A stretch of DNA of 10,948 bases from Pyrinomonadaceae bacterium (GTDB taxonomy: Bacteria; Acidobacteriota; Blastocatellia; Pyrinomonadales; Pyrinomonadaceae): assembly GCA_013812565.1 (NCBI GenBank), contig JACCTF010000992.1, positions 1 through 10,948 of the forward strand. Reading direction: 5' to 3'. The notes under the pieces were generated by a model. It was not told where the DNA came from and searched no databases. It saw only the letters and a program-made list of their open reading frames with translations. This document shows positions 1-7,511 of this stretch, one piece after another. Both the position numbers and the translations under genes were made by a program. Position 1 is the first letter of the stretch. Every line of letters starts with the position of its first letter.

Positions 1-17
1 GCAGTAGGCAGTAGGCA
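1..17. repeat. Heptanucleotide tandem repeat (gcagtag) at window edge
   Basis: Two perfect copies of the 7-base unit gcagtag (1-7 and 8-14) are followed by the first three bases of a third, and the array probably continues to the left of the window. Around 88-95 there is a roughly inverted, degenerate echo (ctgcctat). Short heptamer arrays like this are typical intergenic elements in some cyanobacteria and acidobacteria. The rest of 18-115 holds no gene that I can see. Confidence 0.55.
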
Positions 18-115
18 AGCGTTGATTCGGTATTGTTGTATGTCAAGCTCATGTTTCATCTGCTGGCTGCAGAAACTTCGGGCTGCTTTCTGCCTATTGA
101 ACCGGGAGATAGAAG

Positions 116-1078
116 ATGTCATCAGTCATCGAAATAGAAAATCTGACAAAGGATTACGAGGTTGGTTTCTGGCGTAAGCGCCGTGTGCGGGCGCTTGATA
201 ATCTCACGCTCACTGTGGCGCAAGGCGAGGTCTTTGGTTTTCTCGGAGCCAATGGTGCTGGGAAAACAACTACGCTTAAGCTGCTGATGCGCTTAATCTA
301 CCCGACCGCCGGATGCGCGCGTATTCTCGGTCGCGACATCAATGATGTTTCTATGCACCGCCGTATCGGCTACCTGCCGGAGCAACCTTACTTCTACGAC
401 TACCTTTCGGCCCGCGAACTCGTGGAATACTACGCGGAGCTTTTCGGCTACAAGCGCGCGGCGCGGCGGCAACGTGCGGCCGAACTCCTTGCGCGTGTCG
501 GGTTGGAAGAGGCGGCATGGGACAAGCAGTTGCGCCGCTTCTCCAAAGGCATGTTGCAGCGCGTCGGGCTTGCGCAGGCTTTGGTGAACGATCCTGAAGT
601 GGTGTTTCTCGATGAGCCGATGAGTGGGCTTGACCCCTTAGGCCGTCGCGAGGTGCGGGATCTGATTGCTTCGCTGCGGGCCAAAGGCGTCACCGTATTT
701 CTGTGTTCACATATTCTTTCCGACATCGAAGTGTTATGTGATCGCGTGAGCGTGATGAGGGGCGGTAGGCTTGCTTATATCGGAACGATTCACGCACTGC
801 GTGAAACGGGCGCAAGCAGCGACAGTCATCGCATGGAGATCACAGTTGCAATCGCAGAGGCGGCAAGCATTGAACGAAACTTAAGTTCACTTGCGCCGCC
901 GTTGAAAGTAGTTGCAACCCCCGGCGGAGCACGGATTGAACTAACAAATGAGCATGATGTTATGGAGGTGCTTGCGGTAGTAGCGAGATGTGGCGCACGG
1001 CTTGTTTCCGTGAACCCGCTCGGCAGTTCGCTTGAGGAGATATTTGTGCGCGAGACAAAGGCAGAAGCCCGACCTTGA
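116..1078 (+). CDS. ABC transporter ATP-binding protein (ABC-2/drug-export type)
   Basis: This is the nucleotide-binding subunit of an ABC transporter, hydrolysing ATP at the cytoplasmic face of a membrane permease. The 320-residue product has Walker A GANGAGKT (44-51), a Q-loop at Q90, the signature FSKGM (142-146, a variant of LSGGQ common in CcmA/NatA/DrrA-like exporters), Walker B VVFLDEP (162-168, catalytic E167) and the switch histidine H199. Residues 237-312 form the C-terminal accessory region usual for ABC-2 export ATPases, ending LEEIFVRET. The ATG at 116 is supported by GGGAG at 104-108, seven bases upstream. No permease follows: the next gene lies on the opposite strand 32 bases downstream, so the membrane partner is either left of the window or elsewhere. 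The substrate cannot be told from the sequence. Confidence 0.93.
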   Translation: MSSVIEIENLTKDYEVGFWRKRRVRALDNLTLTVAQGEVFGFLGANGAGKTTTLKLLMRLIYPTAGCARILGRDINDVSMHRRIGYLPEQPYFYDYLSARELVEYYAELFGYKRAARRQRAAELLARVGLEEAAWDKQLRRFSKGMLQRVGLAQALVNDPEVVFLDEPMSGLDPLGRREVRDLIASLRAKGVTVFLCSHILSDIEVLCDRVSVMRGGRLAYIGTIHALRETGASSDSHRMEITVAIAEAASIERNLSSLAPPLKVVATPGGARIELTNEHDVMEVLAVVARCGARLVSVNPLGSSLEEIFVRETKAEARP

Positions 1079-1093
1079 GGGAGGGCTTCCGCC
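1060..1093 (-). terminator. Hairpin between convergent genes, possible terminator
   Basis: The arms 1060-1070 (ggcagaagccc) and 1083-1093 (gggcttccgcc) pair over 11 positions with one A-C mismatch. The 12-base loop contains the TGA stop of the ABC ATPase gene (1076-1078). Read on the minus strand, the stem is followed by tttgtctc, a weak T-rich tract, and it lies 17 bases after the stop of the convergent gene at 1111. It is therefore best read as a terminator for the minus-strand operon. The plus-strand side has no T tract. Confidence 0.45.
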
Positions 1094-1110
1094 ATGCGTT
1101 CTCGTACTGC

Positions 1111-1620
1111 TTACTTGAATCGGACGCCAGCCACTTCCATCTTGATGTCAGCTCGCACTGCGTCTTTTCTGATCTGATCGAGCATGATGCGCGCCTGCAT
1201 TGTTCTGTTTGCTTCAAGTTCAGCCTGACGCCCTGTTGGGATGAAGATCACAGTGCGCTCTTTGACAGAGTTGCCTTCTGAGTCAATCACTGCGCCGCGA
1301 ATCTCCAAACCGTTAATGGTGCGCCCTGTGAAGTTGCGCACGGTGGCGCGGAGTTCCATCACTATGTCGCCGAGCGGACGCGTGGACTCGAAGGCTTCTA
1401 TTCCGTCTACGACGACGCGCTCACGAATTCGCTCAAATTCCGGCGACCCGGGGCGCAACGCTCCAGCCAGTCTTGGCGGTCCGCTGCCGGTGGATGGCGG
1501 TTGTGCTAAGAAGAAATATATAAGTCCGGCAACCAGCAACGCGGAGATAATGCCCACGATAACAAAGATCATGAGCCGCGTTCTATCTTCCCCAGTTCTA
1601 TTCGCTTCTGAATAAGCCAT
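1111..1620 (-). CDS. Hypothetical single-pass membrane protein
   Basis: I do not recognise a named family. The 169-residue product has a short charged N-terminus, one hydrophobic segment at about 17-38 and a Pro/Gly/Ser-rich linker (41-60). A soluble C-terminal part (about 65-169) alternates short beta-like stretches. The segment around 89-130 (RATVRNFTGR, then GAVIDSEGN) resembles the FxLYD/DUF3426-type beta-sandwich found in tethered extracytoplasmic proteins, but this is only a resemblance. I chose ATG 1620 because upstream in-frame ATGs at 1644 and 1683 lie in heptamer-repeat DNA and would put odd sequence before the membrane segment. No candidate start has a clear Shine-Dalgarno. It is the last gene of the minus-strand signalling cluster, 78 bases after the histidine kinase, and may be co-transcribed with it. 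Confidence 0.7.
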   Translation of the reverse strand: MAYSEANRTGEDRTRLMIFVIVGIISALLVAGLIYFFLAQPPSTGSGPPRLAGALRPGSPEFERIRERVVVDGIEAFESTRPLGDIVMELRATVRNFTGRTINGLEIRGAVIDSEGNSVKERTVIFIPTGRQAELEANRTMQARIMLDQIRKDAVRADIKMEVAGVRFK

Positions 1621-1632
1621 AGCATTTTGAAA

Positions 1633-1690
1633 GTGATGAGTCATGAGTAACAAGATCGAAACATCTGCCTTTCTAGGCATCACGCATCAC
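1633..1690. repeat. Inverted heptamer-repeat element (hairpin)
   Basis: The left arm 1633-1646 is two related 7-base units (gtgatga, gtcatga). The right arm 1677-1690 is two perfect units (gcatcac, gcatcac). The arms are inverted and pair at 11 of 14 positions around a 30-base loop. The element sits just after the stop of the histidine kinase gene (1699) and before the start of the next minus-strand gene. It may end or attenuate transcription, or stabilise the 3' end of the kinase mRNA. It has no T tract, so a classical intrinsic terminator is unlikely. Confidence 0.55.
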
Positions 1691-1698
1691 TATTATTG

Positions 1699-4068
1699 TC
1701 ATCCTGTGCGGACGCGCAAGTCCGTTGGTAGCGTCGCGATAAGGGGGCTATTTCCGACGAGCGAACCGGTGCCGGTGCGTAGTTGCGTCTTGTGCAGCCA
1801 CACTATGCGAAAGCGACTGCCGCTGCTTGGTTTGCTTTCAACAGTGATTTCGCCGGCCAGTAATTCGACGATCTTGCGCGTTAAGGCCAGCCCCAACCCT
1901 ACTCCGTTGTAAGCACGCGCAAGTCGATCATCTACCTGCCTAAACTCATCGAAGATATATGTTAGTGCTTCGCTTGGAATACCAATACCGGTGTCGCTTA
2001 CTTCTACATACCAGCGCTGATCGTCAAGTGGTGCGGCAACGATTGAGACCTGACCGGCGGATGTAAACTTGATCGCGTTGTTCACCAAATTTGAGATCAC
2101 TTTCGAGAATTTCTGTCGATCAGTCATCACATACCCGAGTTCAGGCGCTACTTCAAGGCGCAACTCTAAACCCTTATTGCGAGCTTCTGTAGCATAGCGC
2201 TCGGCGATTTGCTTTACGACTTGTTCAACCTCGACGCTTTCGAGTTGAAGCGCTGAACGGCCTGCTTCAAGCCGTGAGTAATCGAGCAGATCGTTAACGA
2301 GCAAGAGCAGAGAGCGCGCGTTGCGCTCCATGCGCATGACCGATTCGCTTTGTAACGGAGCGAGCGTGTATTCGCGGTCTAGCCCGAGCGTCTGGCACAA
2401 GCCGATGATGACGTTTAGAGGTGTGCGCAGTTCGTGAGTGATGCCTATAATAAAAGCTGACTTCAAGCGATCATGCTCGCGCAGGCGGTCGTAAGCGGTA
2501 ACAAGTTCGTTATGTTGCTGTACATCTTCGGTGATGTCACGAAACACCGCGACCATTCCCTCGCGGCGATTCTCATCACCCAGCAGCGGCGCGGCGCTAA
2601 CGGCAACAAACCTTTCCTCTCCATCACCGCGTAACATCTTTAACTGCTCACCAGAAACACGTTCGCCACGTTCAAGAGCGCGCCCGAGTGGTGTCTCCCC
2701 CGGTTTAAGCTCGCGCCCCTCCGCATCCCGCAGGTGCATATCAACGATCAACGCGTGCACGCCGTCGCGAAATTCACCCGGCTCGCGCCCCATGATCTTG
2801 GCGGCCATCGGGTTGATCCGGTAACGATTTTGCCGGTCAACGATAACAACCCCCTCGTTCATCTGGTTGATAACGCTTTCAAGTTCGGCGTTACGCGACT
2901 TCTCGGCGGCAAAGGCCGCAGTCGCGAGCTTTTCAGCGCGCACACGCTTCGATACTTCCGATAGAATCAAAAGCAGATCGCCGCGAGCCGCACTTCGCGC
3001 AGTCGTGGGCCAAATGGTTATATCCCAGAACTTTGAGGCATCAGCCTCCGCATTATCGCCGCGCGCGATCATTTCAAGCGGCAATCCATAAGTGATAAAG
3101 GGGCGGCGTGTGCGGCGTACGTCTTCAACCACGTCACTTAGAATCGCTAACCCGGCGGCCGCTTCATATAACCCGCGCCCTGTCAGCGAAGCGGCGTCGC
3201 GACCGACAAAGCCTGTGAATGTCTGATTAGCTTTACGCACAATCAGTTGGGCATCAAGCACAACGACGCCGAGCGGTAAACCGTCGAGCACTTCTTCGAT
3301 GAAGTCGCCCTGCGTCTGCACTTCGTTAAACTTAGACTGGAGACTCGCGGCCATGGCGTTGAAGCTCGTCGCCATTGTGCCGACTTCGTCACTGGTCTGA
3401 ACCGCTACACGCTCGTGCAATTTTCCTTCGCCGAAGGTTGAAACCGAAGAAGCGAGTTGGCGCAGAGGTTTTGTGAATCGCCCAACAGCCCACACGCCAA
3501 GCAAAATCGAGGCAAGCAGTGTCAGCGCCCATGTCACCGTGAGCATCAAGGCCGAACGGCCCGCCGGAGTGTCTTCCGGCAATGGCACACCAACGGCAAC
3601 GCTCCATCCGTACTGCCCAACCCGTTTTGTTCCCGTTAAACGAACCGAACCATCACTCCATTTTTGTGGAGAAACTTCGGAAGGGAAAGTTAATGGGATG
3701 GGTAGCAGCGCGCTCGCGCTCGGGTCTTGGACAGGACGCCCTTGCCGGTCAAAGATCACAGTCAGCGTGCCAGGCGTAGGCCATTCATGCTCGCGTATGT
3801 ATTGGTAAAGCTGATTGGCTGCGGTAGGCGTGACCACACTTGACTGCGCCGCCTCGGAGGAGAGTTCTTTGAGCCACGAAGCGAGCGTTGCCGCAGCGGC
3901 GGCTGTTTCGCGAAGTGCGCTGGTTCTAGCCTGTTCAGTTAGGCTTCGCCGGTAACTGTTTAACTGGGTAAGGCTAATGATCAGAACCGGCAGGGACAAC
4001 ACGGCAAGCATCACCAATAGTTTGGTGCGTACGCTCAGAGGGGTCGGCGTTTTCTTGACTCGCTTCAT
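1699..4068 (-). CDS. Membrane sensor histidine kinase (Cache-HAMP-PAS-PAS-HisKA-HATPase)
   Basis: This inner-membrane sensor kinase autophosphorylates a histidine and passes the phosphate to a response regulator. In its 789 residues: TM1 about 13-36; an extracytoplasmic sensor of about 135 residues that ends in the Cache-like GWSVAVGVPLPE (154-165); TM2 about 172-196; HAMP about 196-248; PAS1 about 255-370; PAS2 about 394-515; HisKA with ITHELRTP (phosphoacceptor H545); HATPase with N-box NLVNNAIKF (N660, N663, N664), G1 DTGIGIP (692-698) and G2 NGVGLGLA (721-728). All catalytic boxes look intact, and there is no receiver domain. Its ATG overlaps the stop of the upstream RsbRD_N-like gene in an ATGA tetranucleotide, implying translational coupling. 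The free receiver at 4649-5038 in the same cluster is the obvious phosphate acceptor. The ligand is unknown. Confidence 0.94.
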   Translation of the reverse strand: MKRVKKTPTPLSVRTKLLVMLAVLSLPVLIISLTQLNSYRRSLTEQARTSALRETAAAAATLASWLKELSSEAAQSSVVTPTAANQLYQYIREHEWPTPGTLTVIFDRQGRPVQDPSASALLPIPLTFPSEVSPQKWSDGSVRLTGTKRVGQYGWSVAVGVPLPEDTPAGRSALMLTVTWALTLLASILLGVWAVGRFTKPLRQLASSVSTFGEGKLHERVAVQTSDEVGTMATSFNAMAASLQSKFNEVQTQGDFIEEVLDGLPLGVVVLDAQLIVRKANQTFTGFVGRDAASLTGRGLYEAAAGLAILSDVVEDVRRTRRPFITYGLPLEMIARGDNAEADASKFWDITIWPTTARSAARGDLLLILSEVSKRVRAEKLATAAFAAEKSRNAELESVINQMNEGVVIVDRQNRYRINPMAAKIMGREPGEFRDGVHALIVDMHLRDAEGRELKPGETPLGRALERGERVSGEQLKMLRGDGEERFVAVSAAPLLGDENRREGMVAVFRDITEDVQQHNELVTAYDRLREHDRLKSAFIIGITHELRTPLNVIIGLCQTLGLDREYTLAPLQSESVMRMERNARSLLLLVNDLLDYSRLEAGRSALQLESVEVEQVVKQIAERYATEARNKGLELRLEVAPELGYVMTDRQKFSKVISNLVNNAIKFTSAGQVSIVAAPLDDQRWYVEVSDTGIGIPSEALTYIFDEFRQVDDRLARAYNGVGLGLALTRKIVELLAGEITVESKPSSGSRFRIVWLHKTQLRTGTGSLVGNSPLIATLPTDLRVRTG

Positions 4069-4589
4069 TGTTGCTTACTGCGTTCCGGAAATTTTGCGAC
4101 CGGGGCACGACGTGGTGGCGGCCAGATAGAGGTGCGCGTGCTAACGGGTGGGCGTTGACTTGCCGCATAAACGATCACTGATTGCGTAATCATCTCATCA
4201 ATAAATCTGTTGGCGCGTGCGAGCGCATTGTGCAAGTTTTGAACGTCCTCATCGTGTGCAATACCCCCTTCACGCCACAAGAAAGCATTGATCACCTGAC
4301 GCAAGATCATCAACTCGCATGCCACCTCATCAAGTAAAACTCCCTGCTGAAAGCGTACTTGCGGGAAGACCCGGAGGTGTCTCGCCGCTTCCGCTATTTG
4401 TTCATCAGTGGGCGCGGCGCCAAGCAAGCTGCTGAGTTGATCTAAGATGTCCGGGAGGTGGTTTACGAGTTGCCCATAGGACAACAAAGATGTTAGCTGC
4501 GTGCGGCGTTCTGCATAGATCCCATCGATCCACTCGTTCGTGATTGCTCCGGTGCACCGTTTTATGAGGGGAGCAAACTGTTGTGTCAT
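4065..4589 (-). CDS. Stand-alone RsbRD_N-like sensory domain protein
   Basis: The soluble 174-residue protein is mostly helical. Residues 1-143 resemble the RsbRD N-terminal domain (RsbT co-antagonist family). Characteristic are the N-terminal helix with EW (19-20), the LVNHLPDILDQL segment (41-52) and the helix pair RFQQGVLLDEVACELMILR (79-97). This domain is normally the N-terminal sensory or scaffolding part of RsbR-like stressosome proteins or of some histidine kinases. Here it stands alone and ends in a Pro/Arg-rich tail (147-174) resembling an interdomain linker. There is no STAS or kinase domain in the same frame. The gene overlaps the start of the histidine kinase by four bases, so the two products are probably made together and may form a split sensor. 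AAAGGAG at 4600-4606 lies 10 bases before the ATG. The family assignment is from sequence pattern only. Confidence 0.72.
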   Translation of the reverse strand: MTQQFAPLIKRCTGAITNEWIDGIYAERRTQLTSLLSYGQLVNHLPDILDQLSSLLGAAPTDEQIAEAARHLRVFPQVRFQQGVLLDEVACELMILRQVINAFLWREGGIAHDEDVQNLHNALARANRFIDEMITQSVIVYAASQRPPVSTRTSIWPPPRRAPVAKFPERSKQQ

Positions 4590-4648
4590 CAGATCAAGAC
4601 TCCTTTGTCATGCTTTAAGGACGAAAGTAACAGCCGAGTCCGAAGCAT

Positions 4649-5038
4649 TCACCCTTTTGCGAGAAGCCGGTCGAGAAGATCATCTAGTTGATCAAAGTCG
4701 ATTGGTTTGGTGACATACTCATTGCACCCGGCGGCCAACGCATCGGCGTGGAAGTCGGCCGTGTCATGGGCGGAGACGGCAACAATCGGCACCATCCGTA
4801 GCTCGGCATGCTCGCGTATACGGCGCGTCGCCGCGAGTCCATCAAGCACTGGTAAGCTTAAATCCATCAATATCAGGTTGGGTAGCTCGCGTGTGGCTAG
4901 TTCCACGGCCTCTTGGCCGTCCTCGGCTTCCACCACGCGATAGCCGCTCATTTCCAGCAAACGTCTCATCATAAAGCGATTATCTTCAAAATCCTCAACC
5001 ACCATAATCGTCAAATCGCCGTTGTTACCTTTGTTCAT
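4649..5038 (-). CDS. Single-domain response regulator (CheY/DivK-like receiver)
   Basis: This 129-residue receiver has no output domain. It shows the acidic pair E15-D16, phosphoacceptor D59 in LILMDLSLP, the switch residue S89 in VAVSA and the conserved K111 in VTKPID. Such proteins act by binding a partner or as a phosphorelay intermediate. It is the first gene of the minus-strand cluster, with a strong Shine-Dalgarno (GGAGG at 5046-5050, seven bases from the ATG). It lies 59 bases before the RsbRD_N-like gene and upstream of the histidine kinase, which is its likely phosphodonor. It could also mediate crosstalk with the divergent NtrC-type pathway, but nothing in the sequence shows that directly. 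Confidence 0.92.
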   Translation of the reverse strand: MNKGNNGDLTIMVVEDFEDNRFMMRRLLEMSGYRVVEAEDGQEAVELATRELPNLILMDLSLPVLDGLAATRRIREHAELRMVPIVAVSAHDTADFHADALAAGCNEYVTKPIDFDQLDDLLDRLLAKG

Positions 5039-5250
5039 AAACTCCCCTCCCGCCCTCCGTTTCGCTCGGCAATTGTTTAGGTGGCGGATGCCAGTACAAT
5101 CTGCATGGCTAGATTACACCCCTGCTTTTTGCTAACATGCTGCATCGTAATCCGACATGTTTGTAACCAATCCTTGAGCCTAATCGATACACAAGTGATG
5201 ATTCATTCTGCTCATACCAAACGAAATAAAGCTGTTTGTCTTAACGCGCG
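5039..5250. promoter_or_regulatory. Divergent intergenic region with probable back-to-back promoters
   Basis: These 212 bases separate the outward-facing signalling genes and must hold or border their promoters. I see no convincing -35/-10 pair on either strand and no sigma-54 -24/-12 element. An inverted repeat aacatg (5134-5139) / catgtt (5156-5161) with a 16-base spacer could be an operator for a dimeric regulator such as the NtrC-type protein encoded here. It is short enough to be chance. No small gene is visible. Confidence 0.4.
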
Positions 5251-5913
5251 ATGAAGCCGCTCTCACCAGAAGCAGAAGACACTAAAGCCTTACAAGAGCT
5301 TGGGCGCGCCTCCGTGCAGGTAATTCATGATCTAAAAAATCAGTTCAACGGTCTCAAACTCTATGCCACGTTTCTGCGCAAGCGGATTGAGCGAAATGAG
5401 CGACCGGCAGATGAGCATGAAACGATCATTAAACTGATCGCCGGAATAGAGCGGGCGGCAAGCGATTTGGCGACGTTAGTGCGTTATGGCCGGGAGCTCA
5501 ATATACAGTCTCAGCCACGTGTGGACTTAGCCCGTGTGTTGTCGATGGTTTTAACCGAGAATAAGCATCTGGTTGAGATAAGCGCTGATTCCTACGAAGG
5601 TCGGTTTGATATAACCGCACTCAGCGAGGCGTTCAAGGACATTGCGACGATTATGTGCCCGCCAGGTGCGGAAACAAGTTTGCTGAAGGTTCACCTACAA
5701 CGTGATGACGGTGACAATGATGACCAGCGTGCGCTAGCAGTTATTGAATGGCGTGGTGTGGAGGGCGACGGTGTGCGACGTAAATTTCCTCCCAGCGGTG
5801 CCAACGGGGTGCGCATGGCGCTGGCGGCCAGAACAATCGAAGCGCACGGCGGTGCGGTTGAATATATTCCCGATGGTCTGCGCACGCGTTTGCCACTTGT
5901 ACTGTCGGAGTAA
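5251..5913 (+). CDS. Histidine-kinase-like protein with degenerate ATPase domain
   Basis: The soluble 220-residue protein begins with a HisKA-like helix containing IHDLKNQFNGLKLYATFL (25-42), where H26 sits as the phosphoacceptor does in NtrB-like HDLKN motifs. The second half has the outline of a HATPase_c domain, ending AARTIEAHGGAVEY (about 192-205) and LRTRLPLVL (210-218), which match the end of kinase ATPase domains. The nucleotide-binding boxes are missing, however: the N-box position reads FKDIATIM, the G1 DxGxG reads RGVEGDG, and the G2 GxGLGL reads NGVRMAL. It therefore looks like a pseudokinase or phosphotransfer/phosphatase element rather than an active kinase. No transmembrane segment is visible. 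The ATG at 5251 is fixed by an in-frame TAA at 5242, yet no Shine-Dalgarno precedes it, so a leaderless or weak start is possible. It lies 82 bases upstream of the NtrC-type regulator, its probable partner. Confidence 0.75.
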   Translation: MKPLSPEAEDTKALQELGRASVQVIHDLKNQFNGLKLYATFLRKRIERNERPADEHETIIKLIAGIERAASDLATLVRYGRELNIQSQPRVDLARVLSMVLTENKHLVEISADSYEGRFDITALSEAFKDIATIMCPPGAETSLLKVHLQRDDGDNDDQRALAVIEWRGVEGDGVRRKFPPSGANGVRMALAARTIEAHGGAVEYIPDGLRTRLPLVLSE

Positions 5914-5995
5914 ATCTACAAAACGTGCACGCGCAAGGAAGACAACCGTTTCTGAACCAAGCGCGGCTAAAGTCTTTTCCGTGAAGGGGGCGAAG

Positions 5996-7384
5996 GTGGA
6001 ACGTAGAGATATACGCATTCTAGTGGTTGACGATGAGCCGATGATGGCTGACTCGTTAAAGCAGAATTTGGCCGAGGAAGGCTTCACAGTAGACACAGCC
6101 GCAACTGGCGCCGAAGCACTCGATCTGTTTGATCGCGGTGGGCACCATCTAGCGATCTGTGATCTACAGCTTCCAGACATGGATGGGATGGAGGTCTTGC
6201 GCCATATCAAAGACGCGCGGCCGTCGACCGAGGTGATTGTGGCGACCGGCTACGGCACGGTGGCCCGCGCCGTTGAGGCCACCAAAGCCGGCGCGTTCTA
6301 TTTTGTCGAAAAGCCTTTTGACTTTGACCAGCTTGAGCCCCTTATTGAAAAAGCCCTTGAACGACGCGAGCTAATGGCTGAAACCGAGAGCATGCGCCGT
6401 CAGCTCTCGACCCGCACCGAGTATTTCAACATCATCGGCGCTTCCAAGTCGATGCAGATTGTTTATGAAACCATTGATTCGGTTGCTAAATCTGATGCCA
6501 TCGTCTTAGTCGTCGGCGAGTCAGGCACCGGCAAAGAGTTGATCGCCAACGCCATTCATTACAATTCTCTGCGCGCCAAAAAACCCTGGATCAAAGTAAA
6601 CTGCGCGGCACTACCCAAAGAACTCATTGAGTCCGAACTATTCGGCCACACCAAAGGCGCTTTCACCGGCGCGCACGCCGACAAGGAAGGATTGGTTCAA
6701 CATGCTGCGGGCGGGTCACTACTGCTCGACGAGATTGCCGAGATGCCGGTTGAGTTGCAGCCTAAACTTCTGCGCGTACTGCAGGAACGAAGCTACCGTA
6801 AGATCGGATCGGAGAAGACATACGCCGTAGATTTCCGCTTGATCTGTTCAACCAACCGACTGCCCGCCGACGCTATCCGCGAAGGTATGCTGCGTGACGA
6901 CCTTTTCTATCGCATCTCGACGATTACCATTCACGTTCCGCCCTTACGCGAACGTACCGAGGACATTCAACTGCTTGCCGAGCACTTTTTGAAGATGTAT
7001 GCGCGCAAGTACGTGCGCCCGATTACAGGTATCTCGCAGGTCGCTTATGGCCGCCTGTTCGCGCACGCCTGGCCGGGGAACGTCCGCGAGCTACAGAATG
7101 TTATCGAACGCGCCGTGCTGCTCGCCAAAGGTAATAAGATTGAACCCGTTGATCTTCCCTTTGACAATGGCTCACGGCCTGAGACTACGGCACAGAACGC
7201 GACATGGGATGTGCCGCCGAACATGACGCTTGAAGATATTGAGAAATTGGTGATCGAAAAGACACTGCAGCGAACCGCAGGCAACAAGCAGGCTGCGGCC
7301 ACGCTCCTTGGCATATACCGTCCACGCCTCTACAGCAAAATTAGGAAATACAAGATCGACGTTTCCGCGCTCGCCGCGTCATAG
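5996..7384 (+). CDS. NtrC-family sigma-54-dependent response regulator
   Basis: This transcription activator uses ATP hydrolysis to open sigma-54 RNA polymerase complexes after phosphorylation. The 462-residue product has a receiver (about 6-122: D12-D13, phosphoacceptor D56, K106), an AAA+ domain (about 145-375) with Walker A GESGTGKE (174-181), the sigma-54 contact loop GAFTGA (221-226), Walker B SLLLDE (241-246) and WPGNVREL (359-366), and a Fis-type helix-turn-helix (about 411-455). All hallmark residues are present, so it should be a functional activator. I chose the GTG at 5996 because AAGGGGG at 5984-5990 is a good Shine-Dalgarno and the receiver fold begins right after it. The frame stays open upstream to an ATG at 5744, but that stretch overlaps the previous gene and is Arg/Cys-rich shadow sequence. 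GTG 5981 is a second possible start. Its targets cannot be told from the window. Confidence 0.94.
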   Translation: MERRDIRILVVDDEPMMADSLKQNLAEEGFTVDTAATGAEALDLFDRGGHHLAICDLQLPDMDGMEVLRHIKDARPSTEVIVATGYGTVARAVEATKAGAFYFVEKPFDFDQLEPLIEKALERRELMAETESMRRQLSTRTEYFNIIGASKSMQIVYETIDSVAKSDAIVLVVGESGTGKELIANAIHYNSLRAKKPWIKVNCAALPKELIESELFGHTKGAFTGAHADKEGLVQHAAGGSLLLDEIAEMPVELQPKLLRVLQERSYRKIGSEKTYAVDFRLICSTNRLPADAIREGMLRDDLFYRISTITIHVPPLRERTEDIQLLAEHFLKMYARKYVRPITGISQVAYGRLFAHAWPGNVRELQNVIERAVLLAKGNKIEPVDLPFDNGSRPETTAQNATWDVPPNMTLEDIEKLVIEKTLQRTAGNKQAAATLLGIYRPRLYSKIRKYKIDVSALAAS

Positions 7385-7423
7385 GCGGAACGAGCATCAG
7401 CAAACTTAGTTGAGATTTTAGGG

Positions 7424-7464
7424 AAAAGGAGCGAAGCAGTTTTGCCGCGCTCCTTTTTGTTTTT
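7424..7464 (+). terminator. Rho-independent terminator after the NtrC-type gene
   Basis: A perfect 10-bp stem pairs aaaaggagcg (7424-7433) with cgctcctttt (7448-7457) around a 14-base loop, followed by tgttttt to 7464. It lies 39 bases after the TAG stop. The minus-strand queD gene ends at 7512 facing it, and the A/T-rich stem base gives a few T residues in that direction too, so the element may serve both genes. The remaining bases of 7385-7511 contain nothing else recognisable. Confidence 0.88.
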
Positions 7465-7511
7465 GCCGTTTAACACAAAGTACGAACTGCCCGTAATTCT
7501 TCCTTACTCGC

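Noticed and set aside
1621..1683. Longer start for the small membrane protein
   Set aside because: The added codons come from the heptamer-repeat hairpin, and no start there has a Shine-Dalgarno.
1633..1690. CRISPR-like array
   Set aside because: The repeat units are only seven bases, lack unique spacers and are inverted; no cas gene is present.
5134..5161. Inverted repeat aacatg/catgtt as a defined operator
   Set aside because: Six-base arms with a 16-base spacer are easily expected by chance; kept only as a remark on the intergenic region.
5744..5995. N-terminal extension of the NtrC-type protein in the same open frame
   Set aside because: It overlaps the preceding gene, is rich in Arg and Cys without domain likeness, and the GTG at 5996 has a good Shine-Dalgarno directly before the receiver fold.
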